Assembly: GCA_018340805.1 (NCBI GenBank)
Contig: JACMZG010001911.1
Span: 49,975,713 to 50,039,712, forward strand
DNA length: 64,000 nucleotides
Reading direction: 5' to 3'
Source: Microvelia longipes
Taxonomy: Eukaryota > Arthropoda > Insecta > Hemiptera > Veliidae
The notes beneath the pieces are model-generated. The model saw only the letters and a list, made by a program, of their open reading frames with translations. It did no database searches and was not told the DNA's origin. Below, in pieces: positions 31,880 through 42,149 of this stretch (positions are counted from its first letter, which is position 1; each line of letters opens with the position of its first letter). Position numbers and translations under genes: made by a program.

Positions 31880-32480
31880 TCCATTCCCAGTAAGTAGTTT
31901 TCTATACGGACCATAGAATTAAAAGCAGCAATCTTATGTGACTAGGATGAACTGAGGAAGCGTGTATGCCCATATTAATCCATCTGTCCATGTAGGTTTT
32001 CGGTTTATTTTGAAACTTAACTAGTTATCATCTTTTTTGTTGTGGTAAGATCGAGGTAATAAGTACGTCTGTTTTACTCTATTTCATATGCGAAATTTAT
32101 CGAAGGATAACAGTTTTTAAGATATTGCATGGAACTGTTTAGTTCATTAATGGAGCCCGCCCAAATACAAAATATGTCATCGACATAACGCTGTCATTTA
32201 TAAATATATTTATTAAAAGGATTAACAAAATATCTGATGCTTTTAGTGAAAACCTAGACATGAAAGCATCTGCTGTAAGTCCTGATAACGGAGCGCCCAT
32301 AGCAAGCCCATTACCCCGGAATAAAAACGACCATCAAAACCGAAATAGTTAGTTAGGTGAACTTCTCTGTACAATACGAGTGAGGCTTACACATCCCTAG
32401 GAACACTCGGACAGTATTTATATGCCTTCTTTAAAAAGTATGATGCCTTTGCCCCCGAGACTTTATGGTGCTCATAAATT
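31880..32480 (-). pseudogene. Penelope-like reverse transcriptase remnant with intact YVDD
   Basis: Minus-strand pieces run in RT order. FDGRFYSG and GNGLAMGAPLSGLTADAFM (motif B, about 32261-32330) come first. Then KRYVDDIFCIWAGSINELN (motif C, about 32150-32195), YLKNCYPSINFAYEIE, and after a frameshift FKINRKPTWTDGLI (about 31975-32020). The catalytic YVDD is preserved. The FK..RKPT.TD block is typical of Penelope-like and related RTs just past motif C. At least three frameshifts separate the blocks. It differs in sequence from the 3.7-kb copy, so a second lineage is present. The 70-codon frame at 32498-32710 may be its upstream part but has no clear motif. Confidence 0.75.
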
Positions 32481-33133
32481 AAGTTTGTAAAAAGTAGTTA
32501 AACAATCAGTTTCTCAAAATTTTTTAAGGCCCGTAATGCAGTTAAGAATTCTCTGAAGTTCACTTGTATTTTTCTATCTATAAGTTTACCTGAGAACGCT
32601 ATACTCGTATCTTTCGATGTCGTTGACTTATATATGAGTGATGAAATCAGTCTGATCAATTTCCTTATTGATCTAAGTTTAAGTTGATTAAAATATAGTT
32701 TTAATGTCAAATCTTAAGTTTCAATTTTCATTTAACAAAGTTAATTTTTACACTTTGTGCACTTATTCCCACTAAAATAGAGGTCTTAGAGACAAAAATA
32801 TGCATGGGACAATATGTCTTGCATTTATCTATAGAACCCAAAAAGCCCAATAAAAGAAAGTATACATATTAATTTAGAAGGTTTTTTCCAAATTAGAAAA
32901 AAGTATGCTTATTAACAAAACAAGGCCGCTCCACGTCGTCGTCGGTACTATGGCCGAGATCATTTGGCCTCTTTTCGCTCATTATCTCTTCGGTTGTCCT
33001 GTATCACATTGCAATATTAACTAGTGATATTTAATAGTGTTTTATTAAGTAATATAATTAAATCGCATACTGCCACGTAAGCGAATTTCCAAATGTATTA
33101 GTCAAAAATGTTATTTGTTTACATTATGTTTAT

Positions 33134-33138
<5 letters not shown>
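32481..33138. other. Intergenic DNA
   Basis: Probably includes degraded upstream sequence of the RT remnant. 32925-33000 is slightly GC-richer. No other feature. Confidence 0.3.
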
Positions 33139-33185
<47 letters not shown>

Positions 33186-33190
33186 TATAT
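33139..33190. repeat. (TA)n microsatellite
   Basis: A pure TA tract with one TTAATA break at its end. Confidence 0.96.
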
Positions 33191-33439
33191 ACACAAACCT
33201 CACAAATTATTATATATTCTTGATCAATACGTCCCTCCCTACCAAAAAAATCACCTCCCCTTCCTCTCATTTTTCTTTAAAAATTTGCTAAAAATTACTT
33301 ATAGTTACTCCTGAAAGGCGTCATAACTAAGTTATTTGCCAATCGTACTCAGGATGGTCTGATTGAGCTAAAACCGGTTTCTATTGTTTCAGAATGCCCT
33401 CGAATTGAAGTTGATAACTTCAAAGCCTCTCGCTATTAT

Positions 33440-33509
33440 TATATATATATATAATATATATATTATATTATATATATATATATATATATAATATATATAT
33501 TATATATAA
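33440..33509. repeat. (TA)n microsatellite, interrupted
   Basis: A TA tract with several ATTAT and AATAT breaks. Confidence 0.95.
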
Positions 33510-34199
33510 GGAGGCAGTTAGGACTAATAATAATAATCCATCATAAAAGATTGACGTTGTGGCCATAAAGTTTCAGTTGAGGCTAAATACTTACTTGGAA
33601 ATTGTGAAAATAAAAAATGTACAAGTCATGACAAAGATTTAATATAGGATCTGTGTAATATCATCTTTCTTGAATTCAATTAGCAATGTAAGTTTTATTG
33701 TCACTCGTTTTTATTAAAAGACATTAGCTATCTTTTTTTATTCCACCAGTGTTTTTCTTAAAAAGAAATATATTAGACATTTATTTTCTTTCATAATAAT
33801 AATTTATTTATATATCTCTTTAGGCGTTTCTTTTAATATCTTGATAGATAAATAAAAGATGTTGAATTGAAATTAAGAAATTTGGACGAAATATTGTTTA
33901 AGTGAATAAAATTTCTAATATTTTTGAATTAACCTTTTATAAAATTGAATTGACGTTATCTTTTAAGATGATTATCAATGGTATTTGATAATCTTAGACT
34001 GGAAAAGGTGTCGCTAATACACTGCCAAGGAGTGTTTTATTCATTTAGCTTGGTGATATTTAAATATGAGTTATACGAGTGGGAGTCGATCTTGTCATTA
34101 AATATGGAATATAAAGCCTTTTTAGATTTATATTTTTTGTGAATTATGAAAAAAAAAATCGCTTTTGATTTCAAGTAGAATGATTTTTATACAACATAT
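33510..34199. other. AT-rich intergenic DNA
   Basis: No feature recognised. Confidence 0.35.
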
Positions 34200-34640
34200 C
34201 AAGTTTTAAACGTTTTTGCAAATTTCCTTTAAAACGATTTGCTAATAATATAAGCGTCATGGCGGAACTTGGACTCGGGAGTGTGGCCAAAATCCATTTC
34301 AAACATAGAGATTTATTACTAGAGGGGCCCTATTGGTTTAAATTTAAAACATAACCTGACCACCTTTGACTATCTGATTATTGATAGTCAAAGGACTATG
34401 AACGGAACACACGGAACGGTGTGTGTGTGCGTATGTATGTATTTCTAGCCCATTTCATATAAACGAAAGATAGCGCATCTTTCGATCGGGTAAATTGAAA
34501 CAAAAATCAACCTTGGGGACGACACGGATCCTATTGAAAACCAGGTTTTGTGACGTCATTAACTTTTCGTCACGGTTCGTTGAGTCAGCAAAATTTAAAA
34601 AATCGGTAAAATTCAAGTTTAAAAATTTTTGCCAGGAAAA
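34200..34640 (-). repeat. Dispersed repeat family D, copy 3, interrupted
   Basis: On the minus strand, AATTTTGCTGACTCAACGAA, TCCGTGTCGTCCCCAAGGTT, GATTTTTGTTTCAA and GATCGAAAGATGCGC match the 8.6- and 11.9-kb copies. The plus-strand end has GCAAATTTCC...GATTTGCTAA and AAGCGTCATGGCGG, the palindrome block. A CATAGAGAT MITE fragment sits inside. Confidence 0.6.
34304..34395. mobile_element. hAT-type MITE, family CATAGAGATAT, truncated copy 4
   Basis: It begins CATAGAGATTTATTACTAGA, then GGGGCCCTATTGGTT and TAACCTGACCACC, as in copy 5. It stops after about 80-90 bp with a small TTTGACTATC/GATAGTCAAA hairpin. No right end is found. Confidence 0.7.
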
Positions 34641-36099
34641 TATTTCAGATAAGATTGAGTTACTAGAACTATTTCAACTAGTAGTTAAAGTAATTTAAAT
34701 AAATTAAATAAACCATTTATTAGGTTCTTAATTTAACAAGACCTAATCAGCCGAAAGCTGTGGTTAAAGAATATCTTAAGATTGTACAAAAGATTGTTAG
34801 TTTTTTTTATTTTATAAATGTATATACAATTTATTTAACACAAAAAATATAATTTTATAATAAAATTGCAATGCAGCATTTTAAAATATTAAAAACTTTA
34901 TAAGGGTAATTTCAGTCATTACCGACTAATGCATACATATTTTGCAAAATATACTTCACCTTAGAGTAAATATATTAGTCCAACTTACTAAATAACAAAC
35001 ATCGTATATACAGTTATAAAACACCATAAATGAATATCAATTAACAATAACATATTTAAATAGGTAAGCAATATTTACATGCAATAAATAATTATGTTTC
35101 TTAAAATTAGTTTTAGATTAATTGAATCAATAAATGAAAGACTAAATTTACAAATATATTTATCACTTTTCTACATGTTTATACATCTATAATTAATAAA
35201 ATTTAATAAAACATAACAATAACGATTTAAATAATTAAGCCAAACAGAACATACATACAATAAATATATTTCTTAAAATTTTTAGAGTACTAAATTCTAT
35301 CTATTAATATAAGATGAAAATCTATACTTATCATTTTTAATTTTTTATCAATATATATTTTAATTGATTTAATGAATAAAAGTACTTTATATTCTTAAAT
35401 AAACAGGTAAACTACTTTATTTATAATAATTTTAATTCTCAATTTTAGTGCATGCATCCATTTAATTTTCTTATTAAGACTAAAAAAACAATTTTATTAA
35501 TATGCTTTTGCTTATTATGCGAATGTTTAAAATTATATTTTAACTAAATTAATATGTTTCAAACGTTATTTAATTTTCCTCTTTGAGCCACGCCTGTACG
35601 TATACATCACTCATTATCCCCACATATCTCTCTAGAGCAACTCCCTCCAACACACACTCCACAACATGCCATCATCTCTTGTCCTAATTTAAATACTAGA
35701 AGTAATCATAATATAACCCTTTTATATATTATTTATATATAAACAAAAAAATATGTTTTGATTTATCTCATTAAGTTTGGCCTATGTATTTGTTTTTAAT
35801 TATTTTCAATTATAATTTATTGAATTGGATCACTTATGAAATAGTTGCTAGTTATTGGGTTTTCTGGTTCGATATTGCCATTAGTTTTTCTCAAAATTTA
35901 TCTTTTTAGATATTTCTTACTTTAAAATTTAATTTATTTTGGCATTTTAATTAGATATAATAATACAACTCATTTGGATTCCAACAAGGTATAAATAAAT
36001 AGTCATTTATCATAAAAACTAATTAAGAAATATTTATTGTATACAAATTGATTAACATTCTTATACTTCTTATTACAGGCATTCTACTTGGCTATAAAT
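34641..36099. other. Very AT-rich intergenic DNA
   Basis: Long runs of A/T with repeated short ATTTAAATA-like words. 35585-35660 is slightly richer in C. No coding or tRNA-like signal. Confidence 0.45.
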
Positions 36100-36320
36100 T
36101 AGAGTCATCTGTGGTGTAGTGGTTAAGGTACGCTGCCAATACACAGAATGAATGGACTTTAAACTTCCGAGTTTATATAGTCGCGGGTTAAAAAAAATGA
36201 ATCTGGGTAAGTCAAAATTTAGGACCCTAATGTGTCTGCCTTGTAGTTTAAAGTGTATGGAGGTTTGGTTTAACAGCGAGGGCCCGTGTTGTTCCTAGTT
36301 TTCACAAGACTATATGTGTC
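36100..36320 (+). mobile_element. tRNA-headed SINE-like repeat, host of the Copia insertion
   Basis: TGGTGTAGTGG at 36112-36122 is a good pol III box A, followed by TTAAGGTACGCTGCC as in a D-arm. A degenerate box B may be the GTCGCGGGTTAAAA stretch near 36180. The body continues to the Copia insertion point and presumably resumes at 44212. No poly-A or duplication for the SINE itself was found. Confidence 0.5.
36316..36320. repeat. Copia target site duplication, left (GTGTC)
   Basis: Identical to 44207-44211. Five bp is the usual length for Copia-type integrase. Confidence 0.9.
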
Positions 36321-36493
36321 TGTTAAAATATAAATACTTAACCCGCAATACACTAGTAAATCAAGACGCAAAACTTTTATGAAGAAACCTGGGTTTTCCA
36401 ATAATAGTACGTGTTCGCATCCGATACCGGTACGTACCCGCTTTCTTGATCGAGTTTATAATATTTTAATTAAATATTCATTTATTTCTAACA
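36321..36493 (+). mobile_element. 5' LTR of Copia retrotransposon
   Basis: It starts TGTTAAAATATAAATACTTA and ends TTTATTTCTAACA, the TG...CA boundaries of LTRs. It is 173 bp and differs from the 178-bp 3' LTR by about a dozen substitutions and small indels, concentrated around TACCCGCTTTCTTGATC. The LTR should contain the promoter and polyadenylation signals, but no TATA box can be picked with confidence in such AT-rich sequence. Confidence 0.95.
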
Positions 36494-36508
36494 GGTTATG
36501 GGCCCAGA
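36494..36508 (+). promoter_or_regulatory. Primer binding site (initiator Met-tRNA internal fragment type)
   Basis: GGTTATGGGCCCAGA directly follows the 5' LTR. This is the Copia-type primer site, complementary to an internal half of initiator methionine tRNA. Confidence 0.9.
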
Positions 36509-36538
36509 GCCTTTTTAAACCTTTTTTTCGAATTTCGT

Positions 36539-37480
36539 GTGAAATTAACTCGTAAAACAACGATGTCTTCGAACGGAAATAATAATAACGTAGTTCGTTT
36601 ACGGGACGAGTCCAATAGGGCCGTTTGGAAATTTTCGGTACAAATCGTTCTCAAAGCGTCCGATGTAATGAGCGTTGTGAACGGTTCGTTTGCTAAACCG
36701 TCGGATTCGCCTTCGAAAACAAAACTTGGACGATATAAAGACGCCAAGCCCAAAAATTATAACTTCGAGTTAGAAGAGGCCCGCTATCGCATCTCTATCG
36801 TGTACGTCGGCCAAAGAAATTTGGAAGAAACTTTTATCCATTTACGAACCTCAAACGGAGGTTAGCATTCATCTACTTATTCAAAAATTCTTCTCGTTAA
36901 AGTTCGAAAAAAGTATCAACGAATTCTTTTCGAAGTTGGAAGAAATAACGAGTAAGTTAAAAGTAGCCGACGAAGAAATTTCAGAGTCCATGCAAGTGAC
37001 AAAGGTCATCACCTCACTTCCAGATGAATATCGGCATTTTCGCGAGCGCGTGGGAAGTTTAAACAAGAAGGACGCAGCATGAAAACACTATTATCTCGGC
37101 TACTATAGAAGAATCGAGAATGCAAGCCGATTGTACGTCATCTGATGCAGCTTTAATGACCAGTCAAATAAAAACCAAATGCGGATTTTGCGGCCTTAAA
37201 AATCATGTCGAAAGCAACTGCTTAAAGAAAAACGGCAACGCATCTAAGTGTACGGTCTGTTTTAAGCTGGGACATACGGAAAAAACGTGCTATAGAAAGA
37301 AGAGCAAGAGAAATTCTTCAAGAAAAACCCTACCAAAGAAACAATGCGTGCATTTATTGGCTCAGAAATGCCTGAGAAAAACAGTGGAGCCAGTCAACAT
37401 ATGTGCTCAAACAAAGAGCTGTTTACCAAGATTGTTTATCAACGAATGGCACACCAAAATTGAATCATGTTTCCAATATT
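36539..37480 (+). pseudogene. Copia gag and start of protease, frameshifted
   Basis: The first frame (36539-36865) gives MSSNGNNNNVVRLRDESN, then VWKFSVQIVLKASDVMSVV, the N-terminal fold of Copia gag. After a frameshift near 36860, INEFFSKLEEITSKLKVAD and VITSLPDEYRHFRERVGSL continue gag. A stop near 37080 is followed by the frame from 37120 with two zinc knuckles: CGFCGLKNHVESNC (CX2CX4HX4C) and CTVCFKLGHTEKTC. The protease signature reads NSGASQHMC at about 37380. Copia proteases normally have DSGA, so the catalytic Asp codon appears changed to Asn (AAC). The frame ends where the LINE insertion begins. Gag packages element RNA; this copy cannot make it intact. Confidence 0.88.
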
Positions 37481-37481
37481 C

Positions 37482-40440
37482 TTTTTTTTTTTTTTTTTAA
37501 TAATATTGATATTACCAACTATAAATGATTTAATTTATAACAAGTAACTTTGGTCTAAGAACTCTAACCAGATAGAAACAGAGCAGAAGGAACCATCCAG
37601 TGATGGCACTTCTTAACTTATGATACATTACTGTTCCAGATAGTACTTGCAGCCTCCACCAACAACCCCAAGAGCACCTGAAGGGACCAACATGGTGGAT
37701 ATGTTTTGTCCCGCCGGCCTGCCGGGGCAGCAAATGGAGGCTGCTAGACTTTAGAATGATTAATTTTGATCAATTGTTATATTTAAGTATCCCGGGCCAT
37801 TGACGTTTAAGACGTCGCCTGGGGTTGTCAGGAATGTGGAGAGAGGAAAGTTTTGCACTAATGAGTTTGGATGGTTGGCTAGTTTTGAGTGAATATTTTG
37901 TAGCGAGTGGATGCAGGTCACGAACGAATGAACTTTGAGGTCATTATGAATTATTCTTTGCAAAATAGGATGGGCATTGTTATATTTCGGAGTATAATCG
38001 ACTGAAGAGATTGGATTTTGTATGTATTAGATGGCTTGGCTGAACCCACAGTTCAAGTCCGTAAGTCCAAATTGGTTTAATATATAATTATAAATGGTAA
38101 GTTTATTTGAGAGGGAGAGCTAGATCGCTTGTCAAGTAGTCGGAGTAGTAGTTTGTATCGTCGCTTCATGTCAGTTCGTTTAAGCGTGGCGTGAGCGTTC
38201 CAGGTAAGTCTTCTGTCTAAGGTAAGTCCAAGATACCGTACTTGGGAAGCAATAGGAAGTTGAGACTGGTAGAGGAACTTGATACAAGTTGCTTTCGGAG
38301 AGTAAATGTCACGTGGACACTTTTCTCTCTGTAAATTTTATCCTCCATTTCTCGACCAAGTCTCAATGGAGTGGAGATGTTCTTGTAGTTTATCGGAAGC
38401 CTGAATAGAGTCGGAATTTGTCGCAAGGATTGCTTTATCATTAGCAAAAGAAGCTACTGTTGTTGAAGGATGCTGTGGTAGTCAGAAGTATAAATGGAAT
38501 ATAAAAATGGACCAAGGATGCTACCTTGAGGTACGCCTGCAGAATAGGAAATGGATTTGATAGGAGGACCCGTGTGACACCACAAATCCTGTTTTTAAGG
38601 TATGAACGTAGGACCAAATAGTAGGTTGGAGGTAAGATATCTCTTAGTTTTTTTAAAAGGCCTCTATGCCAGACCCGATCGAAAGCTTGACTTTCATCAA
38701 GAAAGGCAGCTGATAAACTGCTTCTTCTCTAAAGCGATGAGATAGCGTCAACTATGCGATGGCATTGCTGAATTGTCGAATGTTGTGCACGAAAGCCAAA
38801 TTGGTGATCAGGAAGTATATTTTTTACGCTTAAAATTGGGAATATTCTACGGAGCAGTAGCTTCTCAAGTATCTTACTCATAACAGGAAGAAGGCTTATG
38901 GGTCTGTAGGATGAAGGTAGGTGGTTTGGTTTAGTGGGTTTAGGGATCATTATTATGATTGATTCCTTCCAAGAGGTGGGAAAATATGTTGTTCTTAAAA
39001 CAGCATTATAAATATATGTAAGAAATAGAAGGGCTTTTTTAGTGAGGTTCTTAAGAATAATAGCAGTAACAAGGTCTTTTCCAGGAGCTTTGTTTTTTGG
39101 GAGAGATTTTATAACATGGAAACATCTGACGGGTGGAAAAGCGGGAGTGGAAGAGTCATCTGAAAGGAATATCAGTTCTTTGTCTAACATAAATAGTGAA
39201 TCTGGATCAACTATATCTTCATGAGGGACGAATACAGATGCCCAAAATCATATGATTGAGAAGAGGGAAAGACCTGTTTTGTAGACAGAAGTTTTTGGAA
39301 GCTCTCCACAAGGATTTATCTTCAGTAGAAAGTGATTCAGTATAGTCATTAAATTTATCAATTTTGTATTGACGGAGAAGTTTAGATACATGTCTAGAGA
39401 GTCGATTGTACGTTTGTTTGTCTGCAGGATACCGCGTTCTGTTCCAAATTGCCCTAGCTCGTCTCTTTTCGTTAATAAGTTCTTTGATTTGTAAGGGTAC
39501 GTTTTGTCTGTTACATCGTTGTCGCGAAGGTAGAGTTGACTCTGTAATAGATTGTTGTATAAGAGCTGTGAAGTAGTTAATGGCGCTGTCGATTTGTTCA
39601 GGTGTTTTAAGAGAGACATTTAATTCTATTTTAGAGTCAATTGTGCATTTAAATTGTTCCCAGTCAATTGGTCCATTAATCAGAGAAGGTTTGGAAGGTT
39701 TAGGAGTGGGATATGCATCGAGAGTAAGTAGAACTGGGCAGTGGTCCGAGGAGAGTTCCTCCAGGACGGATATATTGGTTTAATTGGGATATACAAACTC
39801 ATAAACAAATCAAGCAAATCGTAGTTTTTTTTGAATCATAAGGAAATAAGTAAAAATTGATTGGAGCAAATAATCGTAGTTAAGGTATGTTATAGTGTCG
39901 AGCAAAACTGTCCTCTTTGATTAGCAACTCTGCACCCAAAACTGAGGTGCTTCGCATTGTAGTCTCCACCAGCTTAAATTTAGGACCAAGTAAGGAAGAA
40001 ATCTTGAAATCGAAAGGTTGCGTTATAACTTTTGTGGAACAGAAATACGGAAGCAATGAAGAAGATCTTATCAACGCATAGTTTCAATTGACAAATAAGC
40101 CTTGTCGCTCATTAAGAATTCCCGAAGAGTAGTTTGGTATCATTATGTTTTACACGATCATAAACTAAAACGCCGAGCCTTTTTCCGTCATTTTCTTGAG
40201 TAAAGAATACAACAGTTCTAACTGACTCATAGATTAGATAGTGAGCCACCTCAAATAAGAGACTGTCGATGGAGGATCTCGCGAGAGCACGTTCACTCGT
40301 TGTGAGTAATTCTGAGAATATAGAGATATGATCTAGAAACTGTGGATACATATGTACAATACTCATAAAATTAGAACAGGAAGATAACACAATCACGGCG
40401 CTCCTATTCTGTCTTTATATAGTCCAAAAGGGCACTTATA
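37482..40440 (-). mobile_element. Jockey-type LINE, 5'-truncated, nested inside Copia
   Basis: A 17-bp T run at 37482-37498 is the poly-A tail in minus orientation. Reading leftward from about 40440 the order is endonuclease, RT, C-terminal domain, 3' UTR. The insertion separates the Copia protease from the rest of its pol, so the LINE came second. Copia-like sequence resumes somewhere after 40440. The exact left junction and target duplication could not be fixed. Length (~2.95 kb) indicates loss of ORF1. Confidence 0.85.
37760..40396 (-). pseudogene. Jockey-type ORF2 (endonuclease and reverse transcriptase), decayed
   Basis: Endonuclease: ELLTTSERA...VAHYLIYESVR at 40396-40112, then AGGDYNAKHLSFGCRVANQR at about 39990-39900, the GD.NAKH motif of APE-type LINE endonucleases. 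RT: LPKNKAPGKDLV, SYRPISLLPVMSKILEK and DHQFGFRAQHSTIQQ in the open frame 39190-38729. These are followed by LDESQAFDRVWHRGLLKKL (about 38700-38645) and SAGVPQGSILGPFLYSIYTS (about 38550-38490). The catalytic box reads SFANDKAIL at 38434-38448 where the family has FADD, so an active-site Asp is Asn. Then come VRYLGLTLDRRLTWNAH (about 38235-38180) and the tail IHNDLKVHSFV. Several frameshifts split the ORF. The order is colinear, so the decay is point-like rather than rearranged. An active copy would encode nicking and target-primed reverse transcription. Confidence 0.9.
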
Positions 40441-42140
40441 CAATGAAACCAGTCTGTACGATTTTAAACGCTGCGCATAAAAACTCTACTCGTCTTATTA
40501 GCGTAAGTCCAACATCTAAGCAGTCATGGCGTAATACAACCTAACACTGCAAACAGAGAAGAAACTTGGAGAGTAATGTCTGAGACACATACACAGGAAG
40601 ACCTAGAATTTGGTGATAAAAGACTGTAGGTATGGAAAATAAGGAGGTGTAATAAGAGCTTTAATTTGAGTGAATGATTTGAGAAGAAGGTTTCTCTATT
40701 ATGAATGCAGACAATACATGACAAAAGCAATAGGCTCAATGAGGGATAACAGACAACCTATACAAAGAGGACAACAGCATTATTCTTTATAAAGCAATAA
40801 CGATCCACTATAATTGATAACAACCATCGATAAATCTCTTTCATAGCTGAATTATGTCGATTGCGGAAATATTGCTCTACAACACAAGTCAACTCTTTGA
40901 GTCATATATATCTACACTAATAAGACGAATAAAAAAACCTACAAGTGAACTCGTAGAATATCAGTGCGACGATATTGTGGATAAAGATGAACTCGGCTAT
41001 TAGGAGTTATACTAAAAATTTAAATCCATAGGAATGATAAAAATCCTCTACACTCGGAGTTTAAACGAGCTCTCTCTGAGTCATCTTCTCTAAACTAATG
41101 TCGACTAAAGTGAATGCTGCGATATATACATCTATATCAAACCAAATTCCTCTCGATAACAACTTATATACTGAGATAACTGAGTGACCTACAAGTATAC
41201 AAATGAGGTTAGAACACTGATGTGAAGGAATACGAAATGTTAACTAGAATCGTAAAGTCAAAAAACAAAACATAAATATAATCCCCTATCTTGTAAGACA
41301 CTCAAACAATCATTTGATACCCCCACTTTCCACACAACATAACAGAAACAACGCATCTTGAGCGAACAAGCAACAATGGTCAAACGTCAGAACATCATGT
41401 CAGGTAAGCTAAGGCACGACAAACTAATACATAATCAAATTACGTTATTGGGCACAGATCAGTCCAATACACATACTATTTGAATCACTCAACCAGAGTA
41501 CAAGAAAAGACCAATACTATAAAGATGTACTCAACCATACGAACAACATGGGTATACCAGAACAACAAATATACAACATAACAAACTCAACGAAATCTAC
41601 AAAATCACGCTTTGGTAGTAGATCAAATGGATACAGTAGACTTCATCCACAAATTAAAAAAGAATAAGATAGAAGGAAATGACTACTAAAGAAGCCACTA
41701 CTCCGCGACTACTGAATGATAAATCACTAGATGGAAGAACGCACAAAACCAAAAGACTGCACTGATCCTACGATAAAGATACGCACTCCCATGAAAATTG
41801 AAGTGTCTCAATGAATTTTTATTCAGCTCAGAGTCGAAAGAGATGTGTCATATAACTAACGATATTAGTCAGCAACTAGTAATACTGAAGAAGAAAATAG
41901 TGCAGAGAAAGAATTAGAGTCGTAAAAGGCTCATATATACCATCCGAGTCCTCTGAGAACTCTGAAACAGAATTGAATCTTCCACCTCTTCAACGTGCTC
42001 ATCTAAGAAATCTGAAAAGTCAGATAAAGAGCACAAACAAAAATCAAGTGGCGATACAGCCAAATCAGATCAAAAGAAGTATCACAGGAAAGCCAAACTG
42101 AAAGTGTCTCAACGTAGTCTGAGACCAGAGAAAATCTTAA
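40441..42140 (+). pseudogene. Heavily decayed Copia integrase region
   Basis: Position demands Copia integrase here, between protease (before 37480) and RT (after 42150). I can see only weak traces. Near 41320-41400 the words ACACAACATAACAGAAACAA and GAGCGAACAAGCAACAATGG could be a broken PYTP.QNG.SER.NRTLVE block with many indels. The stretch 41960-42130 is Lys/Ser-rich, as in the linker before RT. No frame longer than about 70 codons survives, and A-rich single-base indels look very frequent compared with the RT that follows. An alternative is unrelated inserted sequence at the left part (40441-41000). Confidence 0.45.
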
Positions 42141-42149
42141 AAACCTATT

